The position numbers were made by a program, and so were the translations under genes. The notes beneath the pieces were generated by a model. The model did no database searches, had not been told where the DNA came from, and was given only the letters and a program-made list of their open reading frames with translations. This document shows positions 54,606 to 64,000 of a stretch of 64,000 nucleotides of DNA, in pieces. How positions within the stretch are numbered: the first letter of the stretch is position 1; each line of letters begins with the position of its first letter. The DNA lies in the NCBI GenBank assembly GCA_028641055.1, contig CM054062.1, forward strand, positions 24,064,536 to 24,128,535, read 5' to 3'. This stretch comes from Alopecurus myosuroides. Lineage: Eukaryota > Streptophyta > Magnoliopsida > Poales > Poaceae.

Positions 54606-54905
54606 AAGAAGGAATCTTAGGCAAAGTTTCATGTTGAAAATAAATTTACTTTCCCTAGGAGTTCTTCCAGTGTAATAAACCACAATGAATTTCTGAGAAA
54701 TGTGTTCCCATTATAATGAGATGATGTTGTGAAATCCTCTCAACTTGATCTTTTGATTGACCCAAAGAGTGACCCCTCAGTGTCAAAGGTAGTTCAACGG
54801 ATCTATGTTGGTCTACAGCTCTACCACGAAGGAAAGTTCTACTCAAGCAAATCTCAAATCAATCTACACTCCAATCTAATGAATTTTAGACTACCCACAA
54901 AAGTT

Positions 54906-55013
54906 TCTTTTAAGGGTGGTAGCCCACCCAGTTGTTTTGGAATCCAATTACCCAAATCTTTCTTTCTAACCTTCCCAAATCTCGGGACGAGATTTCTTTT
55001 AAGGGTGGTAGTC
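54906..55013 (+). promoter_or_regulatory. Duplicated polypurine-like tract before the 3' LTR
   Basis: TCTTTTAAGGGTGGTAG occurs at 54906-54922 and again at 54995-55011, the second directly before the LTR. AAGGGTGGTAG is a modest polypurine tract; the upstream copy is a spare. Confidence 0.6.
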
Positions 55014-58000
55014 TGTAACATCCCTGATTTTTGGAAAAATGCAAAAATCACAAAAATTTGAAACTTTTTGTTTTCATGTTATGCAAGTCACCAAGAACCA
55101 AATGAGAAGCAAGAAACAAAAGAAAACAATACATATTTCAATGATATTGAAATTACCAATCCAATTATACCTCTATTCCATAAACCCTAAAACCCTCTCA
55201 AAATGAATTTTCATTAGATAAAGAAAACTATTTTATCTTTAGCAAACTTTATTACATAAAATGTTTTCAATTCAAATATTACTTTGAAATTATTTTACGG
55301 CAACAACAATAAAAGATTTATAACCCTTAATAAAGTCCTAAGCCTCAAGAATATTTGATGAGAACAAAATGTTTTAATAATAACTTTTAGTTGTTATTCC
55401 CAGTTTTAAACATGAAGGGGTGAAAATGAAATACATTGCTTTGAAAATAACATAACAAAAGGTTTTGAAAACAATATTATGACTTGTGGTTTTATTCTAA
55501 ATTTTATTGATCAACAATAATAATTAATTGATATAAACTAATAAAATAGCATTAAGTTACTATTAATAAATCCTTCATATCCTAAAATTATTAATTATGA
55601 AAATGGTTTGAAAATGACTTCCAAAAATATTATTGAAATGTTTAATGTCTCTAAAACTTTATTTAATCAAAAAACCCCATTTTACTATTTTCTATTTTAA
55701 AATGGTATTAAGTACTATTAGTGAATTAATTATAATTTCAAAACATAAAAGAGATGAAAACTCTTTGAGATGGTTTTGGAAAATAGTATTTGATCTTTAT
55801 AAAGCCACTGAAATTATATTTGACTAATAATTGTATTTTATAATTTTCTAAATTAAAAATCACATTAAGTAACTATTAAGGAATTATTCAAATTTCCAAA
55901 ATTTCAAAAATAAAATATGTTGAATTGTTTTCAAAAATGGTATTGTTGGAAAGCATTTGAAATTTTGAGATTTTAGAAATTTGTTTCATTTTATTTGGAT
56001 TAATAAAACAGAAGATATTAAGAAAATAGAAAAACAGGAAAAGAAAAGGAAAAATAGCTGATGACGTCAGCAATGACGTCACCATCATCTCCTTCCTCAG
56101 AAGGAAACCACGCCTGTCACGGCCGTGGATTTCGCCGCGCTGATTCCTCGCCATCAAGGCCTTTTAATCCCTTCCTGAGACAAGCCCTTTATAGCCCCGA
56201 TCCTCCTCTGCATTTCCCCTCTCCCCCCATCTTCAATATCGCCCCGTGGGTGCTGGGATTCCTCGCCGGAGTTCCTCGGTATCCGCCGCCGTCTACGTCG
56301 TGTGCGGCCGTTACAGCAGGTTCCCGGCCACCTCGAGTCCTCCTCTCTTGCCTGTTCCATCCCCTTGGACGACCGCCTCCCCTTGACCCCTTTTTTCGCG
56401 CGCAGGAGCAACTACACGAGGAGATCGAGCTCGTCGGAGCTCACCGTGGCTGCCACCTCGAGACCTCCAGGGCGCGGCCATTTGGAGCTCTGCTAAAGGG
56501 TGCCGTCCACGCCAGAAGACTCACCGTGTTGCGCCGGTCCTGTTCGTGATCTCCCCGAGCCCGGAGGTTCACTGTACCGCGTCGCCGTCGAAATTCCGAG
56601 CAGCGCGCCACCGCGGCGACATCTCCGGCCAGCCCCGCCGCCAGGTGAGCTCCTCTCCGATCCCTCACCGTTGGATCTATTTTCAACGTGCTAGATTAGA
56701 TCCCCCCGAAGGGGTATGCCACCGTTAGATCTAGATCTAACGATCCAGATCCAGTGACTTATCCACGTCACCCTAGCCTAGTCAGCACCCAGTCAGCACA
56801 CCCATCCAATCACAGAGCCCCACGTGGCCAACCTTATCCACAGAGTTTCTGTTTATTTTTTCGAATAGAAATTAATTGGCAGATTTGCAGAATAGTCCCT
56901 GTAACTTGCAACCATCATATCTTTTCAACCACTTGGTCAAATTTAGCAATCTTGGACTTTTTGAAAAGCCCTTGACATCTAGAAACTTTTAGCACTGGCC
57001 AAATTCAAATTTGACAAACTTAAATTTGTTCAAATTCAAATATGCTTGTTTGATGAAATTTGGCATAATTCAAATTTTACAAATCCAAAAATTGTAAATA
57101 AAATATATTTGGAAACCTTAGGATGTGTACTTTCATATCCCCTGTACCAAAATAATTGTTGATCAAATTAAAATTGAATTTAGAATTAATTGGAGTATTT
57201 GAGTAATTTTGACATAGAATTAATTCTGTAAATAATTTCAATATAGTTCCTTTTGCAAAATTGTTCCATTTGACAACCTTGGACCAGAAAAACCTTGCCC
57301 AACCATTTTGGACACCCTTGGACCATGACCATGTATTTTAGCCAAAAATCCATCATAGTAGTCCATCTAGTTATTAAGTCTTAGATTTAGTTTCTATTTC
57401 TTTCTACCATTGTTTGGTGTTGCCATTTTTGGATCCAAGACCAAGTCCCTAAAATTACCAAGTAGTGAACCTCAAACACTAGCACCTTAGTATTCTATCT
57501 ACTTCTCCATTCTCCCATTCTTGCTTCAAGAATTCACCAAGTCAGCAATATGGAGATCAAGACTCAAGCACAAGAATGAAACTTCAATATCAACTTGGTG
57601 GCAACATGAAGAGCTACAAGGAAGATCAATGAAGAAGTTTTGAAGAAAATACATGGACTCCACACCTAGAAGAAACTCAAGGAAGTACAAGTGTGAATAA
57701 ATTCAGAAAAAAGCATCTCCCTCTCTCTTTCTATCCTTCTTCTTAAATTTTCTTTCAATTTTACTTAGTAGTATTTGTACCCATCCCATACCCAAACCAA
57801 TTAGTGAAGTGAAAACCATGAAGACTATCAAGACCAAGAGAAGCACCACACCAAGGAAGGAAACAACTTAGATGGCATGATGATGATCTTCAAGAAGGCA
57901 ATCACATGAGGACTAGAAGCAATCCACCCAAGTTGAAGAGTAACAAGTTATTTTTGTCCAACCATTGACCCAAATGGAAAACCCAAGACTTAGTAATATT

Positions 58001-59730
58001 TTCCCTTTGATGATGAAGTTAGTAGACCTACCCTAACCAAAATGGAAAATACTAACATAGCCACTCAAATATTTTTGAAGGTGAATATGACCAAGTGCTT
58101 GCATGTATTACTTTAGTTGAAAAGGTAATATGTTTATTCTTAGTGAACTCTTGGAACTTCCTCGACAAGTATGGTTATAATAAAGTTAGATCACATCAAA
58201 ACTCAACCTATTCCATCCCAAGTAAACCCTTGGAATTTTCCTTAACAAGTATTGAACTCAAACCTAGACCTTGCCCTAACCAACTTGGTTAAGCCCCTTT
58301 TGATATGTTAGTTGCTATGTATGTTTTCTACACTTGTATGTTTGTTTGTTTGTTAGGATGCTTGTTTATTTGGTTTTGTGTTGTCAATGAATAGATTGTA
58401 CGGAGAGCAACGATCTTTTGTGAAGAGAGTGTGATATCTTCACCAACTTCAACAAGGCAAGTAACACACCATCAACTACCCATTATTTTCTATATGCATT
58501 AGTTGATTTTGAGTAGTATGCATGATAGGGATTTTTAATAAGTTATATTATGCCATGCTATTATCCTAGTAGTGTGTAGCCATCCCTTATACCTTATTAT
58601 TTTGATATCCTCTGAACTTAGTAGATGCTATGCAATGTTACAAATTGTTTTACTAGATGTTGAGGAAAAATTCTAAGTATAACTAATGAATGAAGCACCT
58701 GGGTGGAAGTGGTAAGACTGGTTTATGTTGAGTGTTGCCTCAGGGCCCTTGCCTAAGGTTTATTCCACTTGAGGTTGTCACTTGAGGATGGCCACCCAGG
58801 AACAAAGAGATTACTATGTCCCTCCAAATCTAGTAGCTTCCCGTGCAGCCCTTTGACATTATGGGCTCTGTCTTGATCAACTAAGTTGTGAGAGTTCAGC
58901 CCAGGCTTGACAAGCAGATGTAGCAAAATTATAGGTGGAACGGGTCTTGCCGGTGGGTTTGAATTCTTCTTCTGAAAGATCTCGTCTCAATTCTCTCCTT
59001 TCCATGATGCACTCCGGGTGTATAGGATGTTTGGGCTAATTGAAGACAAAGGGTGAAAGTGCACAACCTCTGCAGAGTCAACAAACTAAGATCTTAGCCG
59101 TGTCCCCGGTTATGGACAACTATGAGCAGCTGGACAAGGATTGACGGAAGAATCTCATCACCAATTTCAATAAGTAAAATTTTGACCAAGTGAAGAGTAT
59201 TGTGGTGCTTGGATCTAAATCCAATGTTGCCACCCCTTTGAAAAGAAAAGTTTGTTTTACAAAAGAGATAGGACAAAACTGGCTTTATGCAAACTTAGCC
59301 TAAACTCCACTCAGCCAAATAAGCATGTAGTACTAGTCTTGCCATTTATATCCACCATAGTGTTACTTGCCAATACATTAAATTGTATTGACTCCCTTGT
59401 GGCTGCATATTCCATATTGCAGATGTTTCTGAAGACGAGTGAGGATTTCGTTTAGGATCTCGAGACTATCGCCAACATGTTTTGCCTGTGGCACATGAAG
59501 AAGATGGGCTCAATGTTGTACTATGTTTTCCGCTGTATATCTCTGTTTTCAGCTAGTCTTCTAAGACTATGCAAGTTGTAATACTATTTTGTAAAGACTG
59601 GATCATGCGATGTAATAGAATTTGATGCATTTGCATGATATTTCATTTTGTACTGTGGTGCTAGCAATCGATCCAGGGACTAGCACAATAACACAGGTAT
59701 TCCATCTTTATTAAAAGTTGGGATGCTACA
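55014..59730 (+). repeat. 3' LTR of the LARD-like element
   Basis: 4,717 bp, almost identical to 48406-53117 (see that entry); offset 6,608 bp at the start and 6,613 bp at the end because of the two indels. Confidence 0.93.
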
Positions 59731-59735
59731 AGTTT

Positions 59736-62448
59736 TTGGCAGATTATGTCTTTATTTTGCATTGCTCTCATTACTTGTGTTTTGTGTGGTTCTTTTGATC
59801 AAGGAGCAATGCACAACTGTAGTAACAGTAGTTAATATTTAGAATCAACTCATGATGTGTCTTTTCTGTACCTATGTGGATTTTATTTATGGAGGCACTA
59901 ACCCCTCTAATCAAGTTTTATGTTGAGATTTGTGTAAGAAGAATTTTCAGGAGGAAGAGTTGAGTGAGATGAACAAAGATCAAGAGGGACAACCAATCAA
60001 TCTTGGGGATGTACCCCTGGGCTCACCCTACATGTATCAAATAAGTACAAGAATCCAAGCTTGGGGATGCCAAGCCACCTCACTCCAACCATCATGATGT
60101 TAAGTAAGTAAAGCTTAGCTATATGGCTATAAAGAAAGCGCTTTACGGGAGGCAACCCGGTTGTTTTTGTTTGGATTTTCCTAGTGTCCTCTTGCTGTCT
60201 CAAGAGATTGGTTTTTTTTTGTTTTAATTCTGGAGTTTTCAATAAAGAGTCAAGTCAAACTCATTTGAACTTATAAGTTGTTATCCTAGTGCATGAAATT
60301 TCTGTTTCAGCACGAGTCTACTCACCGTATGATTTTAAGTTTTTTATTGGTATGTCGGATTGAGCTAATTTTTTAGTATGTTCTGCAACTTTTCGTCCTC
60401 TGTAAGCACAAAAATTGGCTTAATTTTTTTACGAGTCTAGCTTAGGGAAAAACATTCGTTTTTCTGATGTTGCTTTTCTGGACAGATTCTGCCGTCTTTT
60501 GTTTTATGCACTCTTTGGGCTTGGGAATCGAATTTCCATGATTCTTTCAAGCAAGAGAGTGAACATATAACATAATTAACCTTATTTTCTATCTACTGGA
60601 GCATTTGACTTGGAATTTTGCACAACAAGCATGTGATTTGTTTGTCCTTGCTAATCTCACCCCACAGAAAAAGAATGGGAGAAACATGTTTTGTGAAGTT
60701 TTTCCACATGGAATAGAGGAACTGCGCCTCAAGACATACAAGAATGGTGAAAGCCATAAGCTTGGGGATGTGATGAACACCCCACTGGAGCTACACTCTT
60801 TTGGTTAGCACACGTCTACTTTCTTTTTTCCTAAGCAAAGCATTTATCGTAGAGACTTGAAGCGTCTAGTTTTTGTTTTTATTTTTGTTTTGATAAGACC
60901 ACACCCATCATTTTATATGAGATTGAGCTACTGGAGTTTTGGTTTGGAATGTATTGGATGCTAGTATTATGACTTGAAATAGGGATGCCATGGTTTATTT
61001 GAAGAGCTACATATGTTTGCATGATTTATAGGCTTTTTATGTGTAGAAATTTGCAATAATGTTGTCTTGAGCTATCTCTTATTCATGTCCTTTATGTTAA
61101 TTGCTGGTTTATTTAGTTTGTCATGAAATGAGTAGCTCTATGTACATATGCATGCATAGTATCTGGTCAACTATCTCCCTCTTGCTAGCCAAAAATTTAA
61201 AAATTCCAACAAGTAAAAACTTGTTTCCAACACTCCTTAGCCAAGTATTTTCAGTGAGTCCACCATATCTTCCCATTAGCTTCATTGCTATTCCGAGTAT
61301 GTTCACCATGTTATTTTGTTATTTATGTTCTAAATTAAGATATTCACTTTATTAATTGTCATGGGTTAAACTTGTGATAGGACTCTCACGAACTTTTGAA
61401 GGCACACTTTACTTTTTATGCATCTAATAAACATGACCCAATAATGGGAGCCACAAGTTTTGCGTTTGACAAGTGTGTGGTTGGGAGCTAGCTATAAACG
61501 TGTATCACCGGAAAGCTTTCAACATTGCACAAAAATTTACATTTGGTTGATATCATGTACTTTTGTTTTTGGACTCCTGCCATGCCGAAATGAAATAGAG
61601 GAATAGTAAGTTTTGATGAGTAAGTATCTATATGACTAGAGAAACGCATTGGGCCGCTAACCCAAGCCATGCTTTATCATGGTGGAAATTTACTTACAGC
61701 TTGAGTGACTCTACAACACATCCTACAATAAAATAAGAAGCTATGCATAATAGTGAATGAAAATAAAAAGGATGACGAGTCTACTCCGTTGGTTTGTCTT
61801 GTCATTGTGACATGGGCTTGTTTCCATGTCATGGGGAAAGAGGTACCTATTTGCGGTTCTCTATGATGTCATTAATACTTATTATGATTATACAAAGCTT
61901 ATTAGGAATCTTAAGTTGAGTAATCATGGAGTAGGTTTTCACACTCACGGGGCATGAGGCTTTCAACCACCTTGTCATTCACATTACTTCAACATTCACC
62001 ATTTAAGATGCTAGTGATAAAGGGGCAATGAGAGTCCTAGATCAATGGATACCACATTTCAATTAGTAATTTTAGTTGAATAATTTAGAGGCTAAATAAG
62101 ACTTGATCATGTTTTACCTCTACTCAATTTTCTCCAAAGTATCCACCGTATTTTCTATTTTCCATTATGCTATTCTTTGACCAATATAGGATTTTATTTT
62201 TCATTTTGTTTATGCATTTGGTCCATAGTGCTTTTATTTCATTATACACTTTGTGAACTTTCATGAAGCATCTTTACTTGCATATTTGATATTTCTTACA
62301 ACATGAATTGTATATTGCTACTCATTTCTAGTATTAATCATTTGATTATATGTAGCATGAATAATCCTCCTTGATATCCCATGATTGTTTCAATATGCAA
62401 AGTCCATGTTAGTTTTATCACCTTCATACTCGAGGACGAGCATGGGTT
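59736..62448 (+). other. Remaining interior of the non-autonomous gypsy
   Basis: 2.7 kb with no ORF I trust (60605-60808 and 61101-61355 are short and unlike anything). It contains CGCTTTACGGGAGGCAACCCGG (60139-60160), common in the 3' region of Athila-related cereal elements, and extra copies of the polypurine motif at 60056-60070 and 60757-60772. Confidence 0.6.
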
Positions 62449-62462
62449 AAGCTTGGGGATGT
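62449..62462 (+). promoter_or_regulatory. Polypurine tract of the non-autonomous gypsy
   Basis: AAGCTTGGGGATGT directly upstream of the 3' LTR start. Same core as the tract at 15187 in the Athila-like element. Confidence 0.8.
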
Positions 62463-63882
62463 TGATGCATGTAAAATGCATACATGAACTTTGTATGTTA
62501 TTACTTGTTTTTCCTACATATTAGCAACTTATATTCATGTTTTATAATGATTTGGGGGATTTTCTAAACAATCCCCCTTCTTTTTTTTCTAACCCTGTTT
62601 TTCCAGAAAACGTACTTTTTAGTGTTTCAGACTTTCCGGGAGCTTCGGGACTCCAAAAAGGGCAAGGCCAAAGAGCACGGTTCAGAATTTTCGAGACAAA
62701 GACCATGGGCCAAAGTAGAGGGCCAAAAGTCCAACCAGGTGGCAAAGAGGACCCTCCACGCGGCCAGATTCCTTGGCCACGTGAGAGGCCCCCCTTTTTG
62801 CCCCCGTGGCTCCGATGCCGTCGAGCTTTCTTCTCCCGAGTGTCTCGTGACCTAAAAACGACTATATAAAGGGTCCCCTGGCCTTTTCGAGGAGGAGGCA
62901 GCGCCGAGAGACGAAACCACGAAACAGAGAGATAGAAGGCTGCCGCCGGAAAAGATCGGAGGGGGGAAACACCGCCGGGATCACCCCCAGAGGGCTCCAC
63001 CCCCCTCCGGCGTGTTCATCATCAACATCTACAGCAAGATCAGCTCCATCTCTCCACTGTAATCTCTTGGCAAACACGATGTATGATGCAATACTATATT
63101 CCCTTGATGTATTGTGTCTCCCCGTCTATGTTTGAGTAGTGAATTGTTCTTGGCAATGGTGAAATAGTTCGTTGATTGGTTGCATACAAGTTTGTTATCT
63201 TCTATGATTGTCTTTATGTACAATATATGAGTGCACGCATATGTTGGGGAATGCATGTAAGGTGATCACCGGTACCGGTAGCATAATGGAGTGGTGGTGA
63301 CTTGGGAGTGACAGTAACCTGAGACCGAGCCACAAAGTTAAGTTATTGGGGGATATATATAGTGGACCTTAGAACATAAGGCTATGGTGGGACTTTATGT
63401 CTTAATCAATCGTGTGCAGTCATTTACTTGGCCACATGATCCATCATAAGGGGTTGTAGATCATTTACTTGACTATACCTATTCATGGCTCCTTCCTAGA
63501 TGAAACAACTAAGACTAAAACATGTGCTTCACTAATTGTGACAACCACACGAACGAAACACCTATTGCTAGAACACTTGCTCCCTTGAGATACTTGAGAT
63601 ATTTGCTGCTTGCTACTTGTGAAACTTGCTTTAGAAACTTGCTCTAGGATTACTTGCATTTTAAACTTGCTTCACTAGTTGCTAGACAAACCACACTCCA
63701 CGTCACTTGCTTTTAATTAGTTAGTTCCTTTTAGTCAAACTTATTGCTTTGCATAAGCAGCCATATAAGAGGGTTATAGGGCTTTAGAGAATAGATAGCT
63801 TACCTTCAGCTCCTCGTGGGTTCGACACTCAAATACTTATCGAAAGGTACTACAATTGATCTCCTGCACTTGGGAGTCATCA
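62463..63882 (+). repeat. 3' LTR of the non-autonomous gypsy
   Basis: 1,420 bp, TGATGCATG...TCATCA, about 2.5% different from the 5' LTR by eye. Confidence 0.9.
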
Positions 63883-63887
63883 TGACT

Positions 63888-64000
63888 CCATCCACCCAAT
63901 TGTTTCCTTGCCACACATTCTTAATGTTGGACATCCTCCCATGCTTAACACTAATGAATTCTCTTCTTGGAAGTTTGAAATGGAGTCACATATTTCCGGA
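63888..64000 (+). pseudogene. Copia gag resumes after the gypsy insertion
   Basis: Continues the frame left at 45613 and contains SSWKFEMESHI, the start of the Copia gag polyprotein domain (UBN2-like). Cut by the window end. Confidence 0.7.

Larger units (their letters stand above)
48406..59730 (+). mobile_element. LARD-like gypsy element with 4.7 kb LTRs, very young
   Basis: Starts TGTAACATCCCTGATTTTT and ends AAAGTTGGGATGCTACA, flanked by AGTTT at 48401-48405 and 59731-59735. LTRs of 4,712 and 4,717 bp surround an interior of only 1,896 bp that encodes one protein with four zinc knuckles. It has a Met-tRNA-type primer site, and a CGGGACGAGATTTCTTTTAAG stretch before the 3' LTR that is typical of gypsy chromoviral 3' ends. 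No pol is present. Large LTRs with a small interior fit the LARD concept described in barley and wheat, but LARD interiors are usually described as non-coding and longer. Confidence 0.92.
45614..63882 (+). mobile_element. Non-autonomous gypsy retrotransposon, nested host
   Basis: Starts TGATGCATGTAAAATGC at 45614 and ends GGGAGTCATCA at 63882, flanked by TGACT at 45609-45613 and 63883-63887. LTRs are 45614-47058 and 62463-63882, with about 36 substitutions between them by eye (about 2.5%). It has a tRNA-Asp-type primer site and a polypurine tract. The only ORF of size is the 245-residue one at 47163; no protease, RT or integrase is present, so it depends on another element. It is split by the LARD-like element at 48406-59730; without it the length is about 6.9 kb. 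Confidence 0.9.
43824..64000 (+). mobile_element. Copia retrotransposon (Maximus/SIRE-like), 5' part, split by gypsy
   Basis: An LTR ending ...GTGTACTTTCA at 45162 is followed by the Met-tRNA primer site and a gag start at 45215. Gag is cut at 45613 by the gypsy element and resumes at 63888. The CCGGAATATTCCGG-rich upstream half of the LTR is typical of Maximus-type elements. The left end is uncertain (TGTTGG at 43824 is the best candidate, but it does not mirror the LTR's 3' end). The element runs past the window, so pol is not visible. Confidence 0.6.

Noticed and set aside
49024..59455. Pairs of identical small ORFs repeated 6.61 kb apart
   Set aside because: They are the two LTRs of the LARD-like element, not duplicated genes.

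Overview
The window is a piece of nuclear DNA from a large-genome grass, most likely of the wheat/barley/Aegilops tribe (Triticeae). I infer this from the repeats: nested Athila-like Ty3/gypsy elements with tRNA-Asp-type primer sites, BARE/Angela-like and Maximus/SIRE-like Copia LTRs, many Stowaway MITEs, a CACTA element and PIF/Harbinger elements. It also carries intron-containing grass genes. There is no bacterial-type organisation, no CRISPR array, and no rRNA or tRNA gene that I could see. Family names are from memory of the families, not from a search. Boundaries come from terminal motifs and target-site duplications (TSDs) read directly.

Layout. 1-3560: a minus-strand gypsy-like LTR end abutting a degenerate Copia-type LTR relic that holds a Stowaway MITE. 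3903-18656: a ~1.15 kb Harbinger-like element split by a 13.6 kb Athila-like gypsy element (4424-18019, TSD GTCAT) with badly broken gag-pol; each of its LTRs holds a foreign solo LTR. 18861-20494: a Stowaway MITE containing a PIF/Harbinger element (19008-20472, TSD TAA) that carries a gene-like ORF with TATA box and poly(A) signal. 20768-33380: the main host gene, a 590-residue NPF/PTR transporter resembling the rice SP1/NPF4 group. It has four exons, and its 9.35 kb third intron holds a CACTA element (23158-27203, TSD ATC), three Stowaway MITEs and a complete 289 bp TRIM element (TSD CGGAG).

34-39.4 kb: LINE remains interrupted by a gypsy LTR fragment and a hAT MITE (TSD GCTATGCT), with the LINE 3' end and its flank present twice. 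40.1-40.8 kb: a possible wall-associated-kinase relic. 42189-42605 (minus): a small four-helix membrane protein gene of the DUF6490 type.

43.8-64 kb: a three-level nest. A Maximus-like Copia element (start near 43824, continuing past the window) is split in gag by a non-autonomous gypsy element (45614-63882, TSD TGACT). That element is in turn split by an 11.3 kb LARD-like gypsy element (48406-59730, TSD AGTTT). The last has 4.7 kb LTRs differing at only about five bases, and its 1.9 kb interior encodes a single intact 293-residue protein with four CCHC zinc knuckles and no protease, reverse transcriptase or integrase.

The host genes do not form an operon or pathway. The coherent story is repeated transposition around and inside a transporter gene, with insertion order readable from nesting and LTR divergence (roughly 8% for the Athila-like pair in a sampled segment, 2.5% for the middle gypsy, 0.1% for the inner LARD-like element, all counted by eye).
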